DNA of 64,000 nucleotides from Pollenia angustigena (taxonomy: Eukaryota; Arthropoda; Insecta; Diptera; Polleniidae), in the NCBI GenBank assembly GCA_930367215.1, contig OV884059.1, positions 158,284,511 to 158,348,510 on the forward strand, read 5' to 3'. The notes under the pieces were generated by a model. It made no database searches, had not been told where the DNA came from, and saw only the letters and a program-made list of their open reading frames with translations. The position numbers and the translations under genes are program-made. Below, in pieces: positions 25,686-37,112 of this stretch. Each line of letters begins with the position of its first letter. Within the stretch, counting starts at the first letter, position 1.

Positions 25686-26149
25686 TGTTGGCGCCAAAAT
25701 CGACATGACATCACAATTATTACTTTATGTTATATTACATTTTATTTATTATATTTTTTTATATTTATTGGGTTACTTTCCACTTGTTCTAAAAATTGCA
25801 AATAGTAAATATGTATATACAAACTTATATATGTATAAACATACACCGTTTTGTTTTATATGCATATGCATGTACATTTGGTTCATCATGAAATACATAT
25901 ATACAACAACTTGTTTTGTAAAACATAACGGTCAAAGTTTACATGTCACGTAGGCATCTGTGGCTATGAGAAAACAATAAAATCATTTTTAGAGTCAGTC
26001 TGAAAAAGGCCGTTAACTTACAAAATTGTTTTAAAGCGCTCTAGCTAATATTATAATACATATTTTAATAAATTTGTATTTATGCACAAAGAGTGCTGTT
26101 AAATATTTTGTCTTTTATTTGATGCGGCTTGTACTTTCGCGACTCAACA
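25686..26149 (+). repeat. 5' LTR of the BEL/Pao element
   Basis: A 464-bp repeat starting TGTTGGCGCC and ending CTCAACA (TGTT...AACA termini). It equals the 3' LTR at 31731-32194 except at 26110 (G here, T at 32155) by my reading. An AATAAA signal lies at 25976-25981. One difference in 464 bp implies recent insertion. Confidence 0.95.
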
Positions 26150-26194
26150 TTCTTTAAAACAATTTTATTAGTATTATTTGACAAAAATAAAGCA

Positions 26195-29100
26195 ATGACT
26201 GAAAACGAAGTTTCTGTTAATGGATTTAATTGCAAAAAGTGTGATGCGTTAGATAATGATCGCATGGTACAGTGTGATAAATGTGATCAGTGGTATCATT
26301 ATGAGTGTGCCGCAGTTAACAGCGGAGTTGCTGATGTAAGTTGGAGTTGTGAAGGTTGTAAGTCCAACAACGGTGAAGCAACAGGGGGTGATACCACAGG
26401 TCATGTTGGTAATAATCCAGCTATAGCCAATTCTATCGGTCTACCAAGGCAGCCGCAAGCAGCGTCGTCACCAACAACGTTAGGAGAGGCGCAGCAACTG
26501 GCGAGTACGATCGCAGCAGAAATCGGTAATAGGATTTTACCATTGGGCAATGCAGCTCCAACAACGTCAGTACCGAGCACACAAACACAAATAAGTGCAC
26601 CACTTCAGCCTCAAGCTACATATCACATACAAGCGGAAAACAACAACACGAAAGTTATTTACTCTACAGGAGGACCGTTTTATGCAAAACCATTTACAGC
26701 TACTGCTGCTACTAGTTTACCATTTCAACAAAAGGCAATACCAAACCAACAGAATGCGGCTTCAACAACGCAAATGGATTTACAGCTAAAACTGTTGGAG
26801 GAGCAGCAGCGTTTGCAACAAGAATTTCTTGAAAAAAAGTACCAAATATTATCACAATTTGGTGAAACAGGTGAGATTCAACAAAATCCTTTTAGTTCAA
26901 CTAGTAATTGGAACTTTGCTTCTGGTCCTACGCCATCACAACTGGCTGCACGCCAAGCAATTCCCCGCGATTTGCCACATTTTAATGGGGATCCTGAGGA
27001 TTGGCCGTTGTTCATAAGCACCTTTAAAAATAGTACATCGGTTGCAGGTTATTCAGATGCAGAAAATTTGATACGGCTACAAGCCTGTCTTAAAGGAAAG
27101 GCAAGGGATATGGTAAAGAGTAGGCTCATGTTACCTAAAATGGTGCCAGAGATAATTCAAACTTTAAAAATGTGTTTCGGGCGACCGGAGCATATTTTAG
27201 AGCGGGTAATTGAAAAAGCGCGAAAAATATCTCCACCAAAAGATAAGTTGGAGTCTATGATTGATTTTGCGTTGAGTGTGAAAAATATATATTCCACCAT
27301 GGAGGCCTGCGAAATGTATGATTATATGAATAACCCGATGCTTGTGAAGGAACTTGTTGATAAGCTGTCTAGCCAGTACAAATTAAACTGGGCAACGTAC
27401 CCAAAAGATAGTAAGGTTCCAATAATGAAAACGTTTAGTGATTGGATTTTTCAAATCGCCGATGCTGCAAGCACAGTTGTTTCCGTTGCACCAACAGCTA
27501 AAAACGCGAGTATAAATACACATACAGAAGAAAGACAACCATTTAAATTAAAGTGCTTTGTGTGTAATAGTGATCATAAAGTGTCAGTTTGTGAAGAATT
27601 TAAAAAGTGCTCATTAGAAAAAAAATGGGACATAGTGAAGAAGAATAATTTGTGTCGTAGTTGTTTAAATAAACACAAAGGTAAATGTTTCGCCAGAAGA
27701 GAATGTGGTATTGATAGCTGCAATACAAAACACCACAGATTGCTGCATAAATATTCCAATGAACCAACATCGTCTTCGCGACAAAACAACACTACACAAC
27801 CAAATAACACTACCAGTGAAACAATTAACTCACACTCTACAACTGAGCAAAATCAAAAACAAATTTTTAGAATTTTGCCAATTCGTCTTTATAAAAAAAA
27901 TGGTTTTATCGATACATATGCCTTTCTTGATGAGGGTTCTTCTGTGTCGTTAATCGAGAAGGAAATTTTTGATCTACTTGATCTTGATGGTGTAGAGCAA
28001 TCGTTATGCTTAAGGTGGACTGGTAATACTACTCGTCAAGAAAATTCATCTGTAAAATCATCGCTAAATATTGCAAATATAAATAATGGTGAAAAATTTA
28101 AACTTCAGTCTGTGCATACGGTTGAAAATTTGGATCTACCCCAGCAGACATTGAACATGAATGAAATGGTGGAGAAATATCCCTACTTGGGTGGACTGCC
28201 CATACAGTCTTTTAAAAACGTAAAACCTACTATTTTAATTGGTCTTAACAATTGGAGTGTCGCCGTGCCGCTAAAGATTCGTGAAGGACCGTGGAATCAA
28301 CCGATTGCCACAAAAACGCGGTTAGGCTGGACAATCCAGGGCTATAGCGGACGCACTAGCCAAGGTGAATGGCTAAACATTCATCACTGTGATTGCGAAA
28401 AGCATTACATTGAATTGCATAAAATGGTTAAAGATAATTTTAACATAGAAGAATCTCCCCAAAGGTCGTTAATTTCTTTGGAAGATAAGAAAGCGATGGA
28501 GATTTTAAAGGCTACATGCCAAAAAGTTGATGGACATTACGAGGTAGGCCTATTGTGGAAAACCGATGTTCGCGTTTTGCCTGAAAGCTACAATAACGCT
28601 TACAAGCGCCTCATGTGCCTAAATAAAAAAATGCTAAAAGAGCCAAACTTAAAAGCAACGCTACAAAATCAAATTGATAATTTGCTGCAGAAAGGCTATG
28701 CCGTAAAGTTAAGTGAAGGCGAAATAAATAAAATTTCGGAACGTGTTTGGTATCTACCGATATTTATCATCAAAAATCCCAACAAACCCGGCAAGGTAAG
28801 AATGGTGTGGGATGCCGCTGCAAGATCTAATGGATTATGTCTCAACGACTTTATAAGCAGTGGACCCAACCTATTAAAATCGTTATCTGATGTATTGCTT
28901 AGTTTTCGTGTTGGAAAAGTTGCAGTTTGCGGCGATATCGCTGAGATGTTCCACCAGATAAATGTTCGACACAGCGATATGCATTCTCAGAGATTTCTAT
29001 GGTGGGATACAAATGATGACATTTATAATCCAAGTGTTTATGTAATGCGGGCTTTGACGTTCGGTATCTCATGTGCTCCATGCATAGCACATTATGTCCG

Positions 29101-31696
29101 TGATTTAAATGCTGAACAATTCAAAGAAAATTTTCCACGAGCGGTAGAATCAATTCAGCATAATCACTACGTAGACGACTTCATCGACAGTGTAGACGAC
29201 GATCAACAAGCCATCGATTTAGCTTCGCAAGTTAAATTTATTCATGCTGCTGCAGGATTCCACATTCGAAATTGGTCTTCAAATAGCAAGGAGGTCATCA
29301 TGCATCTACAGGATGGTCATTCCCAAGATCAAACTCCAAAAGATCTAGCAGATACAGAAAAGGTTCTTGGTATGTATTGGGATCCTAATAAAGACTCCTT
29401 TGTCTATATTTTCAGATTTGCCAGACTTCGTCGTGAAGTATGCACTACCGAAATTGTTCCCACAAAAAGAGAGCTACTTCAGGTGCTGATGTCAATTTTT
29501 GACCCACTCGGGCTAATATCATGCTACACGACTGCTTTAAAAATTCTTCTGCAAGAAGTCTGGCGATCTGGCATCGATTGGGATATGGAACTTGTTGACT
29601 CTCTTTTACCGAAATGGCAAAAATGGAAGACGGCTATTGCTCACATAGCTTCTGTTGAAATACCTCGATGCTATTCTCCCAACATTAATGAGGCGACTCA
29701 TGTAGAGCTTCATACTTTTACTGACGCAGGTGAAGACGCTTATGCTGCAGTTTCTTATGTTCGAGTTGTGTACCAAGGCAACTATGACGTCACTATTGCT
29801 GCCGGCAAATCAAAAGTTGCTCCGTTAAATCCTATGTCAATACCAAGGCTGGAGCTACAAGCTGCTGTTGTGGGCGTAAGGCTGGCTAAAAAAGTTGAAA
29901 ATATTGCACGTATAAATTTTACCGCCAAGTATTTTTGGTCTGATTCGAAAACCGTATTACAATGGCTTCGAATGGATCCGAAAAGGTTTCAACAATTTGT
30001 TATGCATCGCGTTGGCGAAATATTAGAATCAACAGAGGTAACGCAATGGCGATGGGTGCCATCTAAAATGAATCCGGCGGATCTAGCAACAAAGGTTCTC
30101 ACACGATGGGACGTCTCCTCATGGTTTTCTGGTCCTGAATTTCTCCAAGAAGATATGTCTACATGGCCAACCTTCAATAATCTGGGCGAATGCAATAAAG
30201 AAGAAATAAGACATCATTTACTGCTCATCAATAAAGATGAAATGAACGTGACATTTAACGTTAAAGATTTTTCCAACTGGAGAAAGCTTTACCGAGCTGT
30301 AGCTACATTTATACTCTACTTGGGTAAACTTAAAGCAAAAGGTGGAAAAAGTAAACCACCTGAGGAAATTTCATTCGAAATGCTACAACAAGCTAGGTCA
30401 GCTTTGTACCGAAAAACACAGCAAAGCGAATTTCATGAAGAAATATGTTATTTAAAAAAGGGTAAGAGTATTGAAAAACACAGTAAACTTATCTCTTTAA
30501 ATGTATTTCTAGATGACGAGGGCGTATTAAGAGCCAAAGGCCGTGCGTCATTCCTAAACTATGAGGATGTAATAATACTGCCTACTAATCACCATGTGAC
30601 ATTTCTACTTGTTCGCTACGTACATGAAACATTTCATCATATGTCACATGAAACCGTCATCAACAACATTAAAAGTAAATACTTCATACCCAAGTTACGA
30701 GTACTCTACAAAAGCGTAAGAAAATCCTGTCAAATGTGCAAAAACTCAAATGCCGTACCAGTTATGCCACAAATGTCTTCACTACCACCTGCTAGGTTAG
30801 CAAGCTTCGAAAGGCCGTTTACATTTGTGGGAATTGACTACTTCGGACCGCTTTACGTCACCGTGGGCAGAAGAAAGGAGAAAAGATGGGGTGCCTTATT
30901 TACTTGCCTCACCGTACGAGCAGTACACCTTGAAATCGCTTACAGCCTCGACACCAGTTCCTGTGTTATGTGTATCAACAATTTTATGGCACGAAGAGGA
31001 ACCCCACGAGAAATATTCACCGATAACGGCACAAATTTCAAAGGTGCGTCTAAAATATTTAGTCCTGAAGTGGATCATAAAACGATTTCAAAAACAATTG
31101 AAAGCATCAGGTGGAAATTTAACCCACCAGCATCGCCCCACATGGGTGGAGCCTGGGAAAGACTCGTACGTTCGGTCAAAACTACTCTGTATTATATATG
31201 TCCCCACATGAATTTTAATGATGAAACCTTAAAATGTGCCCTTACTGAAGTGGAGTTCATTATTAATTCACGGCCACTTACTTTTGTATCGCTGGAATCG
31301 TGCGACGACGAGGCACTTACGCCAAACCATTTGTTACTAGGATCATCAAGTGGCCTTAAGCCAATAAACTACAACGAAGTCGATCTAAGGCAACGATGGC
31401 ACCAAACAAAACTCTTTGCAGATCAATTCTGGCATCGCTGGATTAAAGAATATGCCCCTACACTTATCAGGCGAGGCAAATGGTACGAGAAAACGAATCC
31501 ATTGCAAGTTGGTGATATTGTCATTATAATAGACGAAAATCTACCGAGACATAGTTGGCCAAAGGGCAGAATAATTAAAACTTTAATGGCGAAAGACGGA
31601 CAAGTACGTCAAGTAACTGTTCAAACACAAAGTGGAGTCTTCCAACGACCATCAGCAAAAATAGCAAAATTAGACGTCGCCTATAATAAGGGGTAA
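26195..31696 (+). CDS. BEL/Pao Gag-Pol polyprotein with N-terminal PHD finger
   Basis: The first ATG (26195) gives 1833 residues; the frame is open upstream into the LTR but has no earlier ATG. Residues 13-55 form a PHD-type Cys4-His-Cys3 finger: C13, C16, C27, C30, H35, C38, C52, C55, with W50 before the last pair. A Gln-rich linker precedes the DUF1759-like gag region (from about 260) and a Cys/His-rich region near 454-520. The protease shows DEGS at 579-582 (an aspartate followed by Glu instead of the usual DTG/DSG). Reverse transcriptase spans about 830-1060 with YVDD at 992-995. RNase H has DAG at 1177. Integrase has an HHCC zinc region, then D1548, D1610 and E1655, followed by a DUF5641-like C-terminus. 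The protein copies the element RNA and integrates it. The PHD finger is the odd part; such fingers bind histone tails in host proteins. No stops or frameshifts are seen. Confidence 0.95.
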   Translation: MTENEVSVNGFNCKKCDALDNDRMVQCDKCDQWYHYECAAVNSGVADVSWSCEGCKSNNGEATGGDTTGHVGNNPAIANSIGLPRQPQAASSPTTLGEAQQLASTIAAEIGNRILPLGNAAPTTSVPSTQTQISAPLQPQATYHIQAENNNTKVIYSTGGPFYAKPFTATAATSLPFQQKAIPNQQNAASTTQMDLQLKLLEEQQRLQQEFLEKKYQILSQFGETGEIQQNPFSSTSNWNFASGPTPSQLAARQAIPRDLPHFNGDPEDWPLFISTFKNSTSVAGYSDAENLIRLQACLKGKARDMVKSRLMLPKMVPEIIQTLKMCFGRPEHILERVIEKARKISPPKDKLESMIDFALSVKNIYSTMEACEMYDYMNNPMLVKELVDKLSSQYKLNWATYPKDSKVPIMKTFSDWIFQIADAASTVVSVAPTAKNASINTHTEERQPFKLKCFVCNSDHKVSVCEEFKKCSLEKKWDIVKKNNLCRSCLNKHKGKCFARRECGIDSCNTKHHRLLHKYSNEPTSSSRQNNTTQPNNTTSETINSHSTTEQNQKQIFRILPIRLYKKNGFIDTYAFLDEGSSVSLIEKEIFDLLDLDGVEQSLCLRWTGNTTRQENSSVKSSLNIANINNGEKFKLQSVHTVENLDLPQQTLNMNEMVEKYPYLGGLPIQSFKNVKPTILIGLNNWSVAVPLKIREGPWNQPIATKTRLGWTIQGYSGRTSQGEWLNIHHCDCEKHYIELHKMVKDNFNIEESPQRSLISLEDKKAMEILKATCQKVDGHYEVGLLWKTDVRVLPESYNNAYKRLMCLNKKMLKEPNLKATLQNQIDNLLQKGYAVKLSEGEINKISERVWYLPIFIIKNPNKPGKVRMVWDAAARSNGLCLNDFISSGPNLLKSLSDVLLSFRVGKVAVCGDIAEMFHQINVRHSDMHSQRFLWWDTNDDIYNPSVYVMRALTFGISCAPCIAHYVRDLNAEQFKENFPRAVESIQHNHYVDDFIDSVDDDQQAIDLASQVKFIHAAAGFHIRNWSSNSKEVIMHLQDGHSQDQTPKDLADTEKVLGMYWDPNKDSFVYIFRFARLRREVCTTEIVPTKRELLQVLMSIFDPLGLISCYTTALKILLQEVWRSGIDWDMELVDSLLPKWQKWKTAIAHIASVEIPRCYSPNINEATHVELHTFTDAGEDAYAAVSYVRVVYQGNYDVTIAAGKSKVAPLNPMSIPRLELQAAVVGVRLAKKVENIARINFTAKYFWSDSKTVLQWLRMDPKRFQQFVMHRVGEILESTEVTQWRWVPSKMNPADLATKVLTRWDVSSWFSGPEFLQEDMSTWPTFNNLGECNKEEIRHHLLLINKDEMNVTFNVKDFSNWRKLYRAVATFILYLGKLKAKGGKSKPPEEISFEMLQQARSALYRKTQQSEFHEEICYLKKGKSIEKHSKLISLNVFLDDEGVLRAKGRASFLNYEDVIILPTNHHVTFLLVRYVHETFHHMSHETVINNIKSKYFIPKLRVLYKSVRKSCQMCKNSNAVPVMPQMSSLPPARLASFERPFTFVGIDYFGPLYVTVGRRKEKRWGALFTCLTVRAVHLEIAYSLDTSSCVMCINNFMARRGTPREIFTDNGTNFKGASKIFSPEVDHKTISKTIESIRWKFNPPASPHMGGAWERLVRSVKTTLYYICPHMNFNDETLKCALTEVEFIINSRPLTFVSLESCDDEALTPNHLLLGSSSGLKPINYNEVDLRQRWHQTKLFADQFWHRWIKEYAPTLIRRGKWYEKTNPLQVGDIVIIIDENLPRHSWPKGRIIKTLMAKDGQVRQVTVQTQSGVFQRPSAKIAKLDVAYNKG

Positions 31697-31719
31697 ACTC
31701 GTCCAGGAGGCTCATTTAC

Positions 31720-31730
31720 GAGGGGGAGAA
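31720..31730 (+). other. Polypurine tract of the BEL element
   Basis: GAGGGGGAGAA ends exactly at the 3' LTR and would prime plus-strand DNA synthesis. Confidence 0.85.
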
Positions 31731-32194
31731 TGTTGGCGCCAAAATCGACATGACATCACAATTATTACTTTATGTTATATTACATTTTATTTATTATATT
31801 TTTTTATATTTATTGGGTTACTTTCCACTTGTTCTAAAAATTGCAAATAGTAAATATGTATATACAAACTTATATATGTATAAACATACACCGTTTTGTT
31901 TTATATGCATATGCATGTACATTTGGTTCATCATGAAATACATATATACAACAACTTGTTTTGTAAAACATAACGGTCAAAGTTTACATGTCACGTAGGC
32001 ATCTGTGGCTATGAGAAAACAATAAAATCATTTTTAGAGTCAGTCTGAAAAAGGCCGTTAACTTACAAAATTGTTTTAAAGCGCTCTAGCTAATATTATA
32101 ATACATATTTTAATAAATTTGTATTTATGCACAAAGAGTGCTGTTAAATATTTTTTCTTTTATTTGATGCGGCTTGTACTTTCGCGACTCAACA
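31731..32194 (+). repeat. 3' LTR of the BEL/Pao element
   Basis: 464 bp, matching the 5' LTR except for T at 32155 in place of G. The AATAAA signal is at 32021-32026. It is followed by the ACACT target duplication at 32195-32199. Confidence 0.95.
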
Positions 32195-32199
32195 ACACT

Positions 32200-34143
32200 G
32201 TTTTTGAAAAGTAACCTTTTAATGGACACTGCTTTTTCCAACTATGTATTGCTTTTTTAACAATAGCAAAAATTTCTTATTTGATTGAACTCAAAAAGCA
32301 ACGGCAATAACTTTTCTGTTGTAGGAGAAAATATGTAGGAAAGAGAATGAAACAAATAGATTCTGTCAAACAGCCGCCAAATCAAAAACCACTGCATGCT
32401 AACAGGGTTGTCAGATTGATTTTGACCTTTTGCGCCAAATTCAATATCAAAAATCGCCAAATCGCCAAAGCCTTTGTTTACAAGTTTTTGAAAATAAAAT
32501 ACATATTTTTTAAATTATTAAAAATATTTTTTATAAATCCTAAAAATTAAATTAGTTCCGTATCGCTTAAATACGCCAAAAGTTCAAAAAAAGTCGCCAT
32601 AATATATGTTTTGCTTAATTTTTATTTAGAGCGAAATAAAAATAGTTAGTGAACACAAAAAAGGTACGATGTTTACTATAAAAAAATTTATAGTAGTCTC
32701 CTTAAAGCAACAAAAAAAGATTTTTTGCGACTAGTTTTAAACAAATATTAGAAATGCATTATATAGAATAGTTGCAGTTTTATTTTATATCTAAAACGCT
32801 TCACCGTCAAGACTCGCTATTTGTCTTTTAATTTGGAATACATTGTGAGGGTATTACATTTATTCAACGAAAATACAAAAGAAGTGCAACATTTGCTATT
32901 CCCATTCATGTAACTTATCAGGCATGTTCTGAAAATCACTTTTTGTGAAAGTGAATTGAAATCACAAAAAAGGTGTTCTGGACAAAAAGCTTTTTTCATA
33001 ATTGTGATTTTAAGCCAGTCAGCTAAGTGGCCGCCGATTTTTTTTACTTGCTTATTTGTTTCCACCATTTTTAACTAAGTTAAAACTTTTGTGGTTTTCA
33101 AAACACCCATTAATCACAATTGTGATTTGAAATCTTGTGATTTACAGAGCATGCCTGTATAACTCCTAATAACGCGTCTAGAAGTTCGTATTGCTTTCTA
33201 ATTCGAAGACGAGTTTTAGTGGAGTTCATAGTTTCATACCATTACTAGTTGTAATAACCACATATTAAGGACAGCCATTTTTTCTATTGTGTTTCATAAA
33301 CGTCCAAAGGTATGATAGGATTCATAAAAATCTTTAAATGTCACTAACAACGACATATTTTATCTGTGATAATAAATTGCCACATAAATATAAGTATAAT
33401 GTGAAAATATTTATAGGCTTTAAATATATTAATGTTTTAAGGAATTCTATTTATTGAATTTTTCAAGAGTAATTTTATGTATAAAAAACACTTTTCTAGA
33501 AGATTTTCATCAAGGCCCATCTATCTGGTCTGCTTACTTGTACAAAAACAAAAAACTTTTCTTTCAAGGCAAAAGGAAAAAACGTGTATGTAAACAACTT
33601 TTTAAAGCTCTTACTAGAAAAAAGAAATAGAGAATATCGTATTTAAAAGCGGGATACTGTCGTTATGCATGTTTTTGCTAGTAAAGAGTTTATTTATTTT
33701 GTATTCGGCAGAAAAAGTTCATAAATTTAAGATTTGCTTTCTCGTTACAAGTTTCTGTTGGTAAAGTTAATGAACAGACCTAATACATTCTTATTATTTT
33801 TTATATGGAAAGATAAATACAATTCAACAAATAATTATTTACACAAAATAATTATTGTTTACTTCCTTATAATAAATTCAACATTTCGATCAAAATCAAA
33901 ACGAAGGAAAAAATTTCTAAGATAGTCATTAAAAAAGAATTATTTGCATATTCATTTTTTTGTTTATTTAGAATAAATAATTTGTAGATTTAAGATATCA
34001 CATACTTTTCATATTACTTTTTTTTTGGAGAAATATACGTTTTTATGATACCAAAAATAATATATTCACCTAAAATAAGCGACAAAAAATTAAAAATCGA
34101 AATAAATCAAATTCGCTCAAAGAGCAAATTTTTAATTTTTAAT
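32200..34143. other. AT-rich sequence with one MITE, no gene recognised
   Basis: No supported exon or ORF. Most of it is AT-rich with chance frames; the only structured part is the inverted-repeat unit at 32919-33157. Confidence 0.45.
32919..33157. mobile_element. MITE with CAGGCATGTTCTGAAAATCA ends
   Basis: CAGGCATGTTCTGAAAATCA on the left is mirrored by TGATTTACAGAGCATGCCTG on the right, and inner AATCACA blocks are also mirrored, giving a 239-bp foldable unit. The CAGGC start suggests hAT, but the flanking 8-mers do not match. Confidence 0.6.
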
Positions 34144-34443
34144 TTTTGTAGTGGGGAATGTAAGATGAGATAAACCCACTGCTGTTTATTGTTGATGTGT
34201 TTTGTTCAAGCTTTGATATTGTTACAAGTAGAACTGTTGCTATAATTCTTATACGTTTAACAGTTTTATTTGGTTTAATATCTTTAGTTTGTCTAAAATC
34301 TTTATGGATGAAGTTTTTTGATGATCTGGCCTAAGCAACCAGTGAAATGCATAGGAATAGCTTATCCCATCAACAATAAATTTCAAGTGTTTTTGTCAAG
34401 AATAAAAACTGGGAATTAAGCACGAATAGCAAAATCTTTTATA
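34144..34443 (-). repeat. Partial copy of the dispersed repeat found in the 4.8-6.1 kb palindrome
   Basis: Matches one arm of the palindrome in the opposite orientation, from GTAGTGGGGAATGTAAGATG to GAATAGCAAAATCTTTT. It is noncoding. Confidence 0.8.
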
Positions 34444-34483
34444 AATTTTTAATTTTAATATTTTAACTCATAAAAATTTTTTA

Positions 34484-34996
34484 TTATACCCGTATCACAA
34501 TAGTGGAAAGAGTAACATGCGTTTGTGCTGAAGTTTGTAGCACCATAAAATATTGATCAAAGATACCCTCACCTTTTTGTATATGATGTCCGTCCATCCG
34601 CCTGGCTGGCTGGTTGTCCATGTAAACCTTGGTCGCAATTTTAAAGATTTTAATGAGATTTCGTACATAGGTTACAATAGTCATAAGAACCAAGCATATT
34701 AGAAATGGTGAGAATAGGCCCATAATTTATCATAGCCCCATACAAGCTTCTTTTCGGAATAGAAACTTTGTGTCCATAAGCCATTTTACTATGTTTATCA
34801 TGTATTTAGATTAAATTTGGTCCAAACTTTTTTATTGCAATCTAAATTATCTTGCCAAATGATATTGGAATCAGTCGATATTTGGCTATGGCTTTCAAAT
34901 AATACTTCCGAAATAGCTTTTACTATTTTATGTAATTACTTCCTTATAAATGTTGACATTGACATAAAAATTGGCAACAAGCCACTATGTAATGAC
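34484..34996 (+). repeat. Common fly dispersed repeat, 5' part, interrupted by hAT C
   Basis: Contains ATACCCGTATCACAATAG, a GTCCGTCCATCCGCCTGGCT block, TGTCCATGTAAACCTTGGTC and GATTTCGTACATAGG. This block order recurs at 41690-42050 and in reverse near 35460-35650. The element resumes after hAT C at 37113. I recognise the pattern as a frequent noncoding fly repeat but cannot name it. Confidence 0.6.
34989..34996. repeat. Target site duplication of hAT element C, left copy
   Basis: GTAATGAC precedes the left end; GTCATGAC follows the right end at 37113-37120 (7 of 8 identical). Confidence 0.75.
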
Positions 34997-37112
34997 CAGG
35001 GAAACCAGAAATATGCTCTAAAAAACGCGTTTTGTGCGCATTAAATATGCAGTAAAAACCCAAAAATATGCCCAGAAAAATGTTAAAAATATGCCCTAAA
35101 AATTAAAAATGCCTCATATGAAGACACAATATTCAACAATTGAATATCAAAATTTAAAAAAAAAACCTAAAAATATTATCGCTTAAGCCCATATTAAGTT
35201 AAAATTCATATACATCCATATGGGTTTTTGTCTTAAAGGGATTTTAGGTACGGTCGCTAAATTGTTAACAAATGTTAACATTTAAAAGAAAGTTAAAGCT
35301 ATTTAAAGGATGGGAGCTTTGAGCAAAAGTGAACCGATTCGAAATTAATTTAATTTGCAGTAAAATATTTTTGGGACGAATTAAATTTAAATACCATCAT
35401 AATTAGATAGCTTGCGGACACAAAGAGTCTAATTTGGATGTGAAATTATACACCGATTCTCACCATTTGCATAGACTTTGTCCATATTTGATCAAATTAT
35501 CTTCAAAATTGGAACTTGTACTTTGCGCACAAGGCTCACATGGACAGACAAGTAGCCAGACGGACGGATGCACATCGTTAGATCACTTTAAAAAGTGATT
35601 CTGATTCGATCGGAATACTAAAAGATTGGTCTAGATACAAATCGCATAACATTTATCCTTAATTACCCAGCAAAAAACTTTTGAAGTTGTTCAAGTAGAA
35701 GGGATATTTTCATGACTTCCTTAGCACTTAACTACTTGAATGAATTAACAAAGCGTTCCAAAATTCGAATAAATTTTAAATAGGTGAACCCATGAAAAAT
35801 TACATGCAATGCACCCATTCAACTCTTATATAGGAATTACAATTTTTCACTATAATTATGTATTCTTTTAGGATTGAAAGGGGACGAATATTATATACAA
35901 TTGACTTTAATGATTGAGTTAAATTTGTTTTAATATATACATATGTAAATACATTTAATTTTAACTAGGATCGCCCGGTGGCCGAAATTCGACCACTCGA
36001 CATTTACTTTCGAGAAAACCTGTGCGTTATACAACAAAAACGTACACATTTTAAGAGAACGGCAAAACTGCACTATTTAGCCAACTTTGTACGTTTGTCT
36101 GTAAGATAAATTAAAACGCTTTTCAAATAATTTAATTCAAAAAAACACACCCAAATTCCTTTAAAACGATATATGTTTCATTAAAATCGGTGGGCGATAA
36201 GATACTTAAAAATCAACCACAAAAAAATTGTTCCCGTATTTATACATAAGATATGTATTTTAATTTGTTATATTGCGTATATCAAGGCTTATCCAATAGG
36301 TCTGCTTACCTCAACAACAATACAAAAAACAACAGGCATTTTGTTTGTGTAAAATTTACCCGCCGTTGTCAAAATCTTACTACTACATAGGGAAAACAAA
36401 AGGGCAAAAATGTAATTTATAATAAATTCCCATAATGCATATAAAAATTAATATCGAGCACCAATGAAAATACGTATTAAAATCATTAAAGATTCATTGC
36501 TTTTCATTTACACTCAATTCAGTTAATATTCCAGATCAATGAAAACCCCGATCTAAGCACTGAACTTTCATTGGTTCTAAGCAATATTTTGAATGACGAG
36601 CCGTTTACCTAAATGTGAACCCATGCTCGCCAACGACACGCTAATGTTAAAATCATGCATGTTTCACCTAAAAAGAACCAGTGCATTATCCGCGGAACCC
36701 ATGAATTTACTACTTCTTTTGCATGTCTTTTTTTGCTGGGTACAACCTGCTTTGTCTTACAATTTTAGAGTAAAAATTAAATGTAGATGTCGAAATTGAA
36801 GTAACAGATTTCCAAAAAAAAAAAATGTTATTTGCTGCGAAAGCTTCTGTAGGCATCTGAAAAAATTTAATATTAATCAAAATATGCCTTAAAAAGGCAA
36901 TATATGCGCTAGAAACCTAAAAAATGCTGCAAAAAGGCTATTTCAACTAAATTATGCAAAAAAAAATGCTGCAAACGGTAAAACATGCAAAAATATGCAC
37001 TAACAAATCGAAGCCAAAATTCATAAAAAGCTCTAAAACGGATAAATAAATTGTTTCTGCCTTTATTGGTCGTACAAGGAAAACATGCAATTGGATATTT
37101 ATGGTTTCCCTG
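34997..37112. mobile_element. Nonautonomous hAT element C (2.1 kb)
   Basis: The left end CAGGGAAACCAGAAATATGC is mirrored by the right end (complement of CAGGGAAACCATAAATATC), with 7/8-matching 8-bp flanks. Subterminal regions at both ends are full of AAATATGC-type blocks, which could be transposase-binding repeats. No transposase is readable. It carries a reverse copy of the fly repeat (about 35460-35650) and another dispersed repeat (35961-36253). A related end fragment lies at 41340-41560. Confidence 0.8.
35961..36253 (+). repeat. Dispersed repeat, copy 1 (second copy at 61762-62083)
   Basis: Begins AACTAGGATCGCCCGGTGGC and runs through TTTCGAGAAAACCTGTGCG to CCCGTATTTATACATAAGAT. The copy at 61762 is in the same orientation with scattered differences. 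It has no ORF, and its class is unknown to me. Confidence 0.75.

Larger units (their letters stand above)
25686..32194 (+). mobile_element. Full-length BEL/Pao LTR retrotransposon (6.5 kb)
   Basis: Two 464-bp LTRs, a 5-bp target duplication ACACT, one uninterrupted polyprotein frame (26195-31696) and a purine-rich tract (GAGGGGGAGAA) directly before the 3' LTR define a structurally complete element. The domain order gag, protease, reverse transcriptase, RNase H, integrase matches BEL/Pao. The sequence after the 5' LTR is not a standard TGG-initial primer-binding site. With one LTR difference and no disruption, the copy may still be active or very recently so. Confidence 0.95.

Noticed and set aside
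25705..25953. 82-codon ORF in each BEL LTR (second copy at 31750-31998)
   Set aside because: It lies wholly inside the LTR, is rich in Ile, Tyr and Phe from AT-rich DNA, and has no known domain.
36593..36799. 68-codon ORF inside hAT C
   Set aside because: No motif, no splice context, and it lies between repeats of a nonautonomous transposon.
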